This document shows positions 1-7,795 of a DNA stretch of 64,000 nt, piece by piece. Below the pieces are notes generated by a model. That model saw nothing but the letters and a program-made list of their open reading frames with translations, made no database searches and was not told the DNA's origin. Numbering within the stretch: position 1 is the first letter of the stretch; every line of letters starts with the position of its first letter. The translations under genes and the position numbers were made by a program. The DNA lies in the NCBI RefSeq assembly GCF_900103665.1, contig NZ_FNGY01000003.1, forward strand, positions 868,001 to 932,000, written 5' to 3'. The stretch is from Pedobacter steynii. GTDB taxonomy: Bacteria; Bacteroidota; Bacteroidia; Sphingobacteriales; Sphingobacteriaceae.

Positions 1-749
1 ATGTTAAAATGGGTTCCAAAGACTGTGACTTCCTGCCCTGCTGAACTCACTTTAAATGCTTTCTCAGGATCTTTTGCCACTTCAAAATAAGCTTCTCCGA
101 TCAGTTCTACCCTACGTTCCCTGGCGGCCGAAAAATTTGTTGGAAATCTGAGGGAAGAAGCGGCATTTAGCCAGACTTGTGTCCCATCCGGCAGATTTAC
201 CTGGTACTGACCAGCCCTGGGCGTACTGATCGTATTGTATTCTACTTTGGTTCCTGCGGAAGGCAAAACCGTATAAATCAACTGGGCATTTTTTCCTTTG
301 GTGATCTTTACCCCTGCCTGCTCTGCCAGTTTTCCGGATTTAGAATCGGTTAATGAGAGTCTCGTCCCATCGGCGAGTGTGAGGAAAGCTTTATTTGTCC
401 CAGGTAAAATGTCGTTGTTTACGAGATCTTTAGGCCTGTCCTGAATCGTTGATGAATAATGGTAAAAGTATATCCCACAGGAAAGACTAATCAGCAAAAT
501 TGCTGCGATGGCGATGCGGTAACGAATTAGAAAAGATCTTTTGGGCCGGATCTCCTGCTGGATTTTTTTAAACATCCTGCTTTTATGCCAGTCTTCATTA
601 TTGACGAACGCTTCCGGAATATCCAGTTCCAGGTCCTGGTCTCTATTGTACCAATTGGCAAATTCGACTTCTTCTTCGGCCGTAATTATTTTATCCAGCC
701 ATTTAGAAGCCAGTTCCTGATATCGTTTATTTTCTTTAGAGTCGTCCAT
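1..749 (-). CDS. FecR-family anti-sigma factor (3' part cut by window edge)
   Basis: The frame opens with ATG at 749-747 and stays open to the window edge, so the C-terminus is missing. The N-terminal ~80 residues form the cytoplasmic sigma-binding part. A single hydrophobic membrane segment follows at about residues 85-105 (IAIAAILLISLSCG). The periplasmic FecR domain then shows the usual motifs: KAFLTLADGT, a YNTISTPRAGQYQVNLPDGT block, VWLNAASSLRFP and GEAYFEVAKD. FecR proteins pass a signal from the STN domain of an outer-membrane SusC transporter to a partner ECF sigma factor. The sigma gene lies 68 bp upstream on the same strand. The expected STN-containing SusC should be just beyond the left edge; that is inference. 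The paralogue at 28563-29729 shares the same blocks. Confidence 0.92.
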   Translation of the reverse strand, partial: MDDSKENKRYQELASKWLDKIITAEEEVEFANWYNRDQDLELDIPEAFVNNEDWHKSRMFKKIQQEIRPKRSFLIRYRIAIAAILLISLSCGIYFYHYSSTIQDRPKDLVNNDILPGTNKAFLTLADGTRLSLTDSKSGKLAEQAGVKITKGKNAQLIYTVLPSAGTKVEYNTISTPRAGQYQVNLPDGTQVWLNAASSLRFPTNFSAARERRVELIGEAYFEVAKDPEKAFKVSSAGQEVTVFGTHFN

Positions 750-817
750 CCGTTATAGGGCTATATAACAGTGGTCTCTTGTGAAAGACAAATCCCTTAC
801 CAGGTTGAAAAATATTT

Positions 818-1381
818 TTACAACAAGGTCATCATAAATTGATTTAGCCCTGCACGCAAAGATTTCATTGCCTTTCCTAAATGAGCCTCAACTGTCTTTT
901 CAGAGATCTCCAGCTCCTCCGCAATCTTTTTCTGAGACAATCCTTGTTCTTTGCTCATCCGGTATACCAGGCGGCATTTTTCCGGCAGGGCACAAACGAG
1001 TTTTTCTAAACGCGCTTTGAGTTCCAGGAAATCCAGCCATTCCTGAGTAGAATCGTCTGCGATTCCCTTCATTCCCAGGCTATCCGTATATTTTTGCTGA
1101 TGGTATTGCTTATCCAGGGCTTTGATCACCCTATATTTTACAGAAACAGACAGGTATGCGGACAAACTGGAAGTAATCTTTAAACTTGCTCTCCTGTTCC
1201 AGAGGGAAACGAAAATATGCTGCACAATTTCTTCTGCCTCTTCCAGGTCTTTTACTTTATGTGCTGCAACAAGAAATAGTTTTTTCCAATAACGGTTATA
1301 GATCTCCGTAAAGGCCGTATGATCTCCATCTTCCAATAAGCCAGTTAATTCCGGATCAGTAAAACTGCGATACCTATTCAT
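818..1381 (-). CDS. ECF RNA polymerase sigma-70 factor (FecI-like)
   Basis: This 187-residue protein has the two-domain layout of extracytoplasmic-function sigma factors. Sigma region 2 (about residues 25-95) contains the EIYNRYWKKLF and AEEIVQHIFVSLW segments. Region 4 (about 125-178) carries the LPEKCRLVYRMSKEQGLSQK helix and the EISEKTVEAHLGKAMKSLR helix-turn-helix. Length and motifs match the Bacteroidota sigma factors that switch on SusCD uptake operons when released by FecR. The anti-sigma gene follows directly downstream on the same strand, so the two are probably cotranscribed. Its target operon is not visible and probably lies off the left edge. Confidence 0.95.
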   Translation of the reverse strand: MNRYRSFTDPELTGLLEDGDHTAFTEIYNRYWKKLFLVAAHKVKDLEEAEEIVQHIFVSLWNRRASLKITSSLSAYLSVSVKYRVIKALDKQYHQQKYTDSLGMKGIADDSTQEWLDFLELKARLEKLVCALPEKCRLVYRMSKEQGLSQKKIAEELEISEKTVEAHLGKAMKSLRAGLNQFMMTLL

Positions 1382-1506
1382 GATGCACTCCCTCTCTTAA
1401 ATTCTAAAGAATAAGACCATAGAGATTGGTCTTGCTGTATTGTGTTCCCTCACAATTGTAACAAAATAATTAGGTAAAAAGAACTGAGCTGTGCCATAAA
1501 AAGTTG

Positions 1507-1542
1507 CGCATACGTTTGCATTACACATTTCAAACGTATGCG
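1507..1542. repeat. Perfect 12-bp inverted repeat, 12-nt loop
   Basis: The left arm CGCATACGTTTG (1507-1518) and right arm CAAACGTATGCG (1531-1542) are perfect reverse complements separated by 12 nt. No T-run follows on either strand, so it is a poor intrinsic terminator. It sits about 125 bp upstream of the sigma gene start. An operator or an RNA stem in the 5' leader are both possible. Confidence 0.7.
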
Positions 1543-1835
1543 TAAATTAAGAAGGGTGTAAGATCAACGGGCTTAATCCTGATCTACATTCGTCATCAAG
1601 AGACATATTCACATCAAAAAATCAAGACATCAACATATCATGACATCTATTGTGATTCCAATTTAAATCTGTTTGAAATCCTTTTCATATGCCTTTTATT
1701 TTAATTGAATTTCATTTGATTTTTATTAGGTGGTTGATAGGTCGGTCATTGGTTTACCGGACCTTTAAACGATGTTTCCCAGGCCAATTGATGAATAACA
1801 TTATTCGGAGGCACATTAAAAGCATATGAAAAACA

Positions 1836-1886
1836 TTTCGTAAATTACTTGTAATCAATCTAATTACTTAAATAAAATTTACGAAA
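1836..1886. repeat. Perfect 11-bp inverted repeat flanking the DUF6266 upstream region
   Basis: TTTCGTAAATT (1836-1846) is repeated inverted as AATTTACGAAA (1876-1886), ending 1 bp before the ATG at 1888. The 29-nt spacer is itself AT-rich. In RNA, the pairing would bury the translation start region of the DUF6266 gene, so translational control is conceivable. This is inference. Confidence 0.6.
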
Positions 1887-1887
1887 A

Positions 1888-2691
1888 ATGGGAAATTTAA
1901 GAAATGGGTTATTTGGCGGATTCCATGGCAGAATCGGCAACCTGGTAGGTTATACCTTAAAAGGTAAACATGTCATCAGAACAATTGGCAGAACGGAGAA
2001 ACCGCTTACTCCTGCAAGAAAAGCAAACTGCGAAAAGATGAAGGTGGTCAATGAGATCCTCAAGCCTTCCATTCATGCGATCCGGGTAGGGTTTCGTTTG
2101 GCAGTTGTTGGAACGGACAGAAACGAATACAATGAGGCAGTTTCTTACAATAAAAAGAATGCCCTTCAGGGGGTATATCCGAACATCAGCCTGGATTATA
2201 CCAAAGTATTAATGAGTATGGGAAAGCTCCCGGTGGCAGTTAATCCCTCGATCAGCCAAAACGGTGCTGAGATTACCTTTAACTGGGAAATATCGGCTAG
2301 TCCGGTAAGCGAATATCATACTGACCGCACGATGCTGGTGATCTATTTCCCAGATATAAAAGAGACTTGCTGCCAACTTATCGGGGCAAAAAGAGTCGAA
2401 GGTAAAGATGTGATTGTGATCGGCCTGGAGCATGTGAATGAACGTATGGAGGCTTATATCACCTTTGTTAAAGACAACGGGAAACAGATCTCAGACAGCG
2501 TACATGCTGGTTCTTTGAACACCAATCCTCCGGTTTCTATTAAAATAAAAAACGAAGAAGAGCGTAAAGTTCAAAATGAGGACAAAAAGACGTTACCAGA
2601 TAATTCAGATCCGGTGTATTGTCAGCAATCCTTTGTTTACCCTCATTTAGGGCTTGCGGGAAGAGGCGATGTTTCTTCTCCCCCGTCCTGA
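1888..2691 (+). CDS. DUF6266 family protein
   Basis: The 267-residue protein begins with MGNLRNGLFGGFHGRIGN, followed by GRTEKPLTPARKANCEKMK. I recognise this as the N-terminal signature of the DUF6266 family, common and often multicopy in Sphingobacteriaceae and other Bacteroidota. No function is established for the family. There is no signal peptide, so it is probably cytoplasmic. Residues about 120-215 look like a beta-rich domain. The last ~50 residues are charged, low-complexity, and may be a lineage-specific tail. The gene stands alone between an inverted repeat at its start and a hairpin at its end. Confidence 0.8.
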   Translation: MGNLRNGLFGGFHGRIGNLVGYTLKGKHVIRTIGRTEKPLTPARKANCEKMKVVNEILKPSIHAIRVGFRLAVVGTDRNEYNEAVSYNKKNALQGVYPNISLDYTKVLMSMGKLPVAVNPSISQNGAEITFNWEISASPVSEYHTDRTMLVIYFPDIKETCCQLIGAKRVEGKDVIVIGLEHVNERMEAYITFVKDNGKQISDSVHAGSLNTNPPVSIKIKNEEERKVQNEDKKTLPDNSDPVYCQQSFVYPHLGLAGRGDVSSPPS

Positions 2692-2734
2692 GTAAAGAAT
2701 TAAGGCACTGATCTGGAGAAATAAAAGAACAAAG

Positions 2735-2756
2735 AGCCATCTGAAATCAGATGGCT
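2735..2756. terminator. Hairpin between convergent genes (probable bidirectional terminator)
   Basis: AGCCATCTGA (2735-2744) pairs perfectly with TCAGATGGCT (2747-2756) around a 2-nt gap. On the minus strand the stem is followed by a T-rich stretch (CTTTGTTCTTTT). On the plus strand it is followed by GGCTTTG. It lies between the DUF6266 gene and the DUF4272 gene, which converge. Confidence 0.7.
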
Positions 2757-2783
2757 GGCTTTGCTATGCATTCAACACCCCGG

Positions 2784-3470
2784 TTATGTTCCCATTTCTA
2801 CATCGTCCCAGTCATTTGATCTGTTGAAAGCCCATTCTAAAGCTTTTCTTCTTTCATAGACCTGTCCTTCGTTTAGTTTTGGTTCCCGGCCATTTAACCT
2901 TTCGTCAACACAATACCAGTGAAGGCGATAATAGTAATCCAGCATCGTATAAATCTCCAGTTCAGGACGAATTTCTTGTATGTTGTCGAGCTTTTCATTG
3001 GTATCCCCATCTTCCAGATTTGGCAATAGGGAAGCCATATTGTCTCCGACATGCTTTTCCGCGTCCAGTTTATCCACCATTTGTGCAAGCCACATCAATG
3101 CCCATAAAGCTTCCAGGTACCACATGAGTGAATTGATTTCTTCTTCTGTCAGTTCCTCATTTTCCTTAGCTAAAATCTGCTGCTCCGAATCGGAAAGAAA
3201 AACAGTTAGTTTCTGAGCTTTGATCCATTCATCAATAATATAGGTTGGTGCTTCAAAGGCAATGTTGATCATTGCATTCATTACGGACATACGTCCTTTT
3301 ATTTCTTCGACTGTTCTTAATTTCGGAGTATCTAAGATTGGAAGCCAATTGTTGACACGGAATCCTTTTTGGTTAATAAGCTGATCGTTTTCTGATTTGA
3401 TCTGCTGCTTCTGCTCGTCTGTCATAAATGAAAATCGGTAAAGTTTAAGGTAACATTCCAAACTAATCAA
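2784..3470 (-). CDS. DUF4272 domain-containing protein
   Basis: The protein is 228 residues from the first ATG. The more likely start is Met16 (MTDEQKQQIKSEN, near 3425), because the first 15 residues resemble no domain. The body matches my recollection of DUF4272: a GFRVNNWLPILD opening, a TVEEIKGRMSVMNAMINIAF helix, a WYLEALWALMWLAQMVD helix and a C-terminal YERRKALEWAFN segment. The protein is acidic, mostly helical and has no signal peptide, so it is probably cytoplasmic. DUF4272 has no assigned activity. It faces the DUF6266 gene tail to tail. Confidence 0.75.
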   Translation of the reverse strand: MISLECYLKLYRFSFMTDEQKQQIKSENDQLINQKGFRVNNWLPILDTPKLRTVEEIKGRMSVMNAMINIAFEAPTYIIDEWIKAQKLTVFLSDSEQQILAKENEELTEEEINSLMWYLEALWALMWLAQMVDKLDAEKHVGDNMASLLPNLEDGDTNEKLDNIQEIRPELEIYTMLDYYYRLHWYCVDERLNGREPKLNEGQVYERRKALEWAFNRSNDWDDVEMGT

Positions 3471-3645
3471 TAAATAGTCTGCTGATCTTCCAGCTATACA
3501 AAAACCGTGCTAAGGTACCCCCATTCGAAACTATTGACTAAACACCAGGATTCACTTCGTCTCCATAAAATTATTGCTAAACAAAATTTAACAGTTTTTA
3601 TTACATTTATAATTACCCTATAATTAAACAAACAACGATCTCAAA

Positions 3646-4110
3646 ATGGGACTATTCGATTTTTTCAAGAAAAAAGATAGAAATACGGTAGCACAATCTT
3701 TAGACCCTACCGATTTAAATGAAATAAAATCATTTGCGCTGCAGGCGGTTAATTTAGCCATACCAGAAATTGAAGAAAGCAGTTCATTTTTACCATTTGG
3801 CGGGGCACTGACAAATGAAGGCACATTGCATATGATCGTATATCATGCCCCAGATCAAACAACGATTGACCATCGGGCACATGCAACGATTATTCAAGAT
3901 TTAGTGAGGAAAGCCTATAAAGACAAAAAAAATGTATTGTGCTTTATGGCTTGGGATGGTATCGCTCATTTACCAACAGGCGACAAGGAATGCATTACCG
4001 TAAAAGTGGACGACAAGGCCACAAATATCCATAAGATGTTCATCTATCCATACACTAAAACAAATGGAAAAGTTAAGCTTCTGGATAAGGAAAATCCAAT
4101 GATAAGATAG
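3646..4110 (+). CDS. Hypothetical protein, 154 aa
   Basis: I do not recognise the family. The protein opens with MGLFDFFKKKDR, a short amphipathic start seen in many small cytoplasmic proteins, and has no signal peptide or membrane segment. The rest looks like an alpha/beta fold with hydrophobic strands (LHMIVYHA, VLCFMAWDGIAHL). It is followed after 23 bp by another unrecognised gene on the same strand, so the two are probably cotranscribed. Small soluble pairs of this kind can be orphan immunity genes, but nothing here proves that. Confidence 0.7.
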   Translation: MGLFDFFKKKDRNTVAQSLDPTDLNEIKSFALQAVNLAIPEIEESSSFLPFGGALTNEGTLHMIVYHAPDQTTIDHRAHATIIQDLVRKAYKDKKNVLCFMAWDGIAHLPTGDKECITVKVDDKATNIHKMFIYPYTKTNGKVKLLDKENPMIR

Positions 4111-4133
4111 ATCTGATAAATTGACAAATAAGC

Positions 4134-4646
4134 ATGGAAATTGAAACCGGGTACTATTTAGATAAATTTCAAAAAAGTCTGGATCAACTGGAGAAAAAGG
4201 GAGCTTTCAGTCAGAAGAATCTGGAAAGTAAAGTCGGGATCTGGCTCGACTCGGTGGTATTAAAGATTCAGAAAAAATCATGGATCAACGCCTCGGCGAA
4301 GCCTTTTGGAGAGGGTATTTTTTTCTCTGTCTGGCTAAATGATGAATCCCTCGGCAAAGGCAAGTTATATTACAACATCCATGCTTTAAAATTAAGGGAA
4401 TTAAAAGGATATGTCATTAAAAGCAGGGAATTTGCAGAGGCCTTCAGATTGAAATTCAAGTCTTTTGAAAACAGATGGCCAAACGTTGGTGTCCGTTTTG
4501 GTCCTTTGACGCTTATGGAGGGCTGGGTTGACATTGAACATGAACACATTGAAAATTTAGTCGCTGATCTTGCCTTCAATTTTTTGGAGATAACGTTTAT
4601 CATTGATGACCTTCTGGAAAAAGGGTTAAAAACGCAATACTATTAA
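4134..4646 (+). CDS. Hypothetical protein, 170 aa
   Basis: I do not recognise this one. It is a soluble protein without a signal peptide. It has aromatic-rich strands (GIFFSVWLNDESLGKGKLYYNI), a central helix (REFAEAFRLKFKSFENRWP) and an acidic helical C-terminus (FIIDDLLEKGLKTQYY). The start ATG at 4134 lies 23 bp after the preceding gene's stop. The 3' end of the coding sequence forms one arm of a hairpin terminator (4623-4664), so the stop codon lies in the hairpin loop. Confidence 0.7.
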   Translation: MEIETGYYLDKFQKSLDQLEKKGAFSQKNLESKVGIWLDSVVLKIQKKSWINASAKPFGEGIFFSVWLNDESLGKGKLYYNIHALKLRELKGYVIKSREFAEAFRLKFKSFENRWPNVGVRFGPLTLMEGWVDIEHEHIENLVADLAFNFLEITFIIDDLLEKGLKTQYY

Positions 4647-4664
4647 ATATTATGTTTTTAACCC
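4623..4664. terminator. Hairpin overlapping the 3' end of a CDS
   Basis: GGGTTAAAAAC (4623-4633) pairs perfectly with GTTTTTAACCC (4654-4664); the loop is 20 nt and contains the TAA stop at 4644-4646. It separates two convergent genes only 25 bp apart. A second 8-bp dyad, ACTATTAA/TTAATAGT (4639-4646 and 4672-4679), spans both stop codons. It is probably a shared terminator, though the T-run is weak. Confidence 0.5.
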
Positions 4665-4671
4665 GAATTTA

Positions 4672-5547
4672 TTAATAGTCTCCAGTATACATATAATACT
4701 GTATTGAAGCCCATGTTACATAGTCAAAAAAACTAGACATTCGAACATATCCATATTCACCTGGCCCCTCACGAACATACACCGTTTCAATTGTTTCACA
4801 TTCATCACAATTATTTTTGATTCTTCGATGATCAACGATAGTCAGCCTAGGTATTCCACTTGAAAGTCCCACGGCGATCACGAAAGCCTCAGCCCTACTC
4901 GTGAAAAGCTTTACTTGTTCCACGGTAATTTTCGTGAAATTTTTATGTTGAGATAATGCTGCGGCAGCCAAAACAGAGGAGATACCAGGAAGCTGTGGTA
5001 TCTCCGGATTTTTACGTATCACTTTGTTAAAAATAGAGCTCACGTAATCAGCTCCATCATCGCCTATTTGCCAAGGCGTTTCATCCATCGCCGATTCAAA
5101 TTCCTGCATGGTATAAGGAGCAAGGCGTGGAAGCTTTGGTTTGCCAGCACCTAAAATCCTCAACGCATTTCCGGCCATGTTAATCATGGAATCAGTTTTT
5201 TTATGCAAACTTTTTTGTGCCTCAGTAGCGACACTATTATCTATACAGTTTGCAAGTAAAACGGAGTTTCCTGATGGATCATGTGGTAAACCTGACAAAT
5301 TAATTAAATTGTAAGGATAAGAATATGTTAAATCTTTAACAGTAATACTGTTATTGAAAACGTTCACCAAAATTTTATCGCAGATCAGATTAGAATTGGC
5401 AGTACTACTTAAATTACCAGCGTACTTAACATTCATTTTTTTTCCTAAATCTAGTTGGTTACTAACCTGGTCATTTTTTTGACATGCCATAGAAATTGAT
5501 GTCAGAGTAAATAGCAAAAAAATATTTTTCATCGTTTTTGTATTCAT
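4672..5547 (-). CDS. Hypothetical lipoprotein, 291 aa
   Basis: A type II signal peptide is clear: MKNIFLLFTLTSISMAC, with the lipidated cysteine at residue 22 if the first ATG is used. Met6 (near 5532) is an equally good start. The mature protein is predicted to sit on the periplasmic or surface side of an envelope membrane. I see no known domain. A CDECE motif near residue 250 and the aromatic C-terminus (WASIQYYMYTGDY) are its most distinctive parts. It is transcribed alone, converging on the hypothetical gene to its left. Confidence 0.75.
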   Translation of the reverse strand: MNTKTMKNIFLLFTLTSISMACQKNDQVSNQLDLGKKMNVKYAGNLSSTANSNLICDKILVNVFNNSITVKDLTYSYPYNLINLSGLPHDPSGNSVLLANCIDNSVATEAQKSLHKKTDSMINMAGNALRILGAGKPKLPRLAPYTMQEFESAMDETPWQIGDDGADYVSSIFNKVIRKNPEIPQLPGISSVLAAAALSQHKNFTKITVEQVKLFTSRAEAFVIAVGLSSGIPRLTIVDHRRIKNNCDECETIETVYVREGPGEYGYVRMSSFFDYVTWASIQYYMYTGDY

Positions 5548-5711
5548 ATTAAGCTTTTTAAAAAAATTGTAAAATATAATCTTCGTTAGAGAGGTTCTTC
5601 AATTTCATTTGCCAGTTCAATTCCTATCTAAAAAAATTATCGCTGAAATTTAAGAAAGCAAGAAACCTCTTGCTCAATTAAGAACAAAGAAGCACTTCAG
5701 GATTTATTAAT

Positions 5712-7394
5712 TTAATTATCGATCCAAACCTTACCATCAAGACTCCATTCCGGTCTTATCGGGATACGTAGCCAGGAGTATATCTGCGCAGTAACATCAA
5801 CAGTTTTAGGCACATCCGCCTGCACAATTGCACTACATAAATTCTTTCCTGTTTCCTCCCATTTAGGCCCACCAAACACTTTCAAATTGCTATTTCTAAG
5901 GCTATAATCTTTCAATATTGCACCTTTTGCATCATTTGCTTTCCACCAGCCAAGTAAGTTTTCGTAATAAGGGTGATTTGTCGTAACGGTCGTATCACAC
6001 TTCGCATAAGTAGCCAAAGTTGTAGGGTCGATCACCGTGTTCCATAGCCTCACATCTGCGAAATTAGCTTTAAGTTCATAGCCCCATTCGTTTCGGCTGT
6101 CTATCGTTCCGTCTTCCAAAATAGCCAGCGTTGCCTTTTGATTTCCCTCCCAATTTGTAACCCCTGAGACGTTTACTTCTCCCAGAAAAGCGCCATCCTG
6201 ATAAATTCTGGCAAAACTACTTTTATTAACAGAAACCGCGATATGGTGCCATTTTCCGTCACTTAATACCGGCGCAGTTTCCGGTGCTGCAAAATCTCTC
6301 CTGTTTGCAGAGATCCCGTCGCCAACATTAAATCTCCATCGCTGTCCCGAAACAAATAATCCCCAACCGGGATTTCCCCCACTTCCCCAATCTTTATTAG
6401 AGGCAAATGCTGGATCACTTTTCATCACTACATCTACTTTGACCCTCATTTCGAAGGTAAACTGCGGATACTTATTGAACTTATAAAGACTGGAATCTGA
6501 ATAAGCATATTGCAAACCATCTACCTGATTAATTTTTAAAAAAGTGGTATTGGTTTGAGATTTCACGATAGGATTAGCCTTAAAATTTTTATTGTAGAAC
6601 ACTGTAAAAATATTCCGCGATTCATATTCATTGCCGCCATGACCGGTCAAAGTTCCTCCATGATCTGAAGAAATCACGATCAACCAATCTTCATTTTTAG
6701 CTGAAGTTCTGGATTCTACCGCAGCAAGCAATTCACCAACATAGGCATCTGCAGTCGCAATTGCCTGCATATATTCTGGTACCGATGCATCAAAACCATA
6801 TTGATCACCCGCAGCATCTACTCCTTTAAAATTAACGAGTACCACATCTGAACTGGCATCAGCCAATGCCGTCAAGGCTTTATCTTTCACCTTTACATCC
6901 TCATTTCCGAAACTTTCTTTCACATCCGCGTCGCTAACCAGATTGGTGTTTAGTGCTGCATCTGCCGAAATTGAAACTGTTTTAAGCTTGGAATCAAACT
7001 CCTTAACATGTTTAAAAAGCATGGGATATTTATCAAAATTATTCCCTGCATATCCCGCGCCGAGCACTCCGTGTTTTGCGCCCCAGACACCGGTTAAGGT
7101 TGACGACCAGCCGGTACTTTCCAAGGTAGGTGCCTCCGTCAGCGCATCAAAACTATAAATTGAATTGGCCAGCATTTTACGAATATTAGGGATCGGGGCT
7201 TTTAAAATGACCTCACCTCTCGCTCCGCTGATTCCTATAATTAAAACTTTTCTGTGTTTTCCCGAGGGAGGATCTTCATCTGTTCCCCCAATCTGGTCAT
7301 ACCTGGGTTTGTTACAGCCGGCTGCGATGAGTAGCAGCGCCAGCATTAAAACTCCACTACATCTTGTACCAATTCCATTGTAAAATTTTCTCAT
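5712..7394 (-). CDS. Alkaline-phosphatase-fold / LamG lipoprotein (DUF4983-type), catalytic residues degenerate
   Basis: The lipobox ends at Cys27 (LLLIAAGC). Residues about 48-275 have the type I phosphodiesterase/nucleotide pyrophosphatase fold: KVLIIG, GWSSTLTGVWGAKHG and SSDHGG..GHGG. Residues about 290-470 look like a LamG/concanavalin-like domain, and the tail resembles DUF4983; that family name is from memory. Several catalytic positions look substituted. The usual metal-binding Asp of IGxDG is Ser56. The nucleophile position in PTxT/S is Glu92. The usual His of DxxGH is Asp197. Asp193, Asp244, His245 and His252 remain. The protein may therefore be a binding protein or use altered chemistry. 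It is divergent from the SusCD run and probably shares its promoter region and substrate. Confidence 0.85.
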   Translation of the reverse strand: MRKFYNGIGTRCSGVLMLALLLIAAGCNKPRYDQIGGTDEDPPSGKHRKVLIIGISGARGEVILKAPIPNIRKMLANSIYSFDALTEAPTLESTGWSSTLTGVWGAKHGVLGAGYAGNNFDKYPMLFKHVKEFDSKLKTVSISADAALNTNLVSDADVKESFGNEDVKVKDKALTALADASSDVVLVNFKGVDAAGDQYGFDASVPEYMQAIATADAYVGELLAAVESRTSAKNEDWLIVISSDHGGTLTGHGGNEYESRNIFTVFYNKNFKANPIVKSQTNTTFLKINQVDGLQYAYSDSSLYKFNKYPQFTFEMRVKVDVVMKSDPAFASNKDWGSGGNPGWGLFVSGQRWRFNVGDGISANRRDFAAPETAPVLSDGKWHHIAVSVNKSSFARIYQDGAFLGEVNVSGVTNWEGNQKATLAILEDGTIDSRNEWGYELKANFADVRLWNTVIDPTTLATYAKCDTTVTTNHPYYENLLGWWKANDAKGAILKDYSLRNSNLKVFGGPKWEETGKNLCSAIVQADVPKTVDVTAQIYSWLRIPIRPEWSLDGKVWIDN

Positions 7395-7795
7395 ATCATT
7401 TAATTTTTCTTAGCTAATAAATCCCAAATCTTAGTGTAGAAACAACACCATAACGACACTAAGCATCGAGGTCAATAATTTAGTATATGTAAACTTATTA
7501 TTTCAGTAATATTAATTTAACATTCAAACAAATAGAGCAACAAGACAGTAAATAACACTAAAATAGACAATTACAAAAACAATCCATTAAAAGCGTCTAC
7601 TGAACAAAGTTTACAAATATTAAAAAAAATATTTTATTATTTGCAAATTTTATTTTACAATTGCATTGCAATAGCGACCCATAGCTATTCAAGGTTTTCG
7701 AAAAAACAGGGGACACGAAAACCTTTTTTCAGATTAAAGCTCAGACACCAACAACACTTTTTAAATAATAGTAAAACACTAATAAACCAAACTCT
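7395..7795. promoter_or_regulatory. Divergent regulatory region of the SusCD-fasciclin locus
   Basis: This 401 bp, very AT-rich stretch separates the phosphatase-like gene from the first SusC gene and must carry promoters for both directions. It contains one clean 8-bp inverted repeat, CTTAGTGT/ACACTAAG (7430-7437 and 7456-7463), close to the phosphatase start. I found no convincing TAnnTTTG box and no RNA gene. Confidence 0.5.

Larger units (their letters stand above)
1382..1887. other. Intergenic region, divergent promoters and inverted repeats
   Basis: This gene-free 506 bp separates the minus-strand sigma gene from a plus-strand DUF6266 gene. It is AT-rich and holds two clear dyads, listed separately: a 12-bp perfect repeat at 1507-1542 and an 11-bp perfect repeat at 1836-1886. 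I see no coding potential and no RNA gene that I recognise. Confidence 0.6.
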
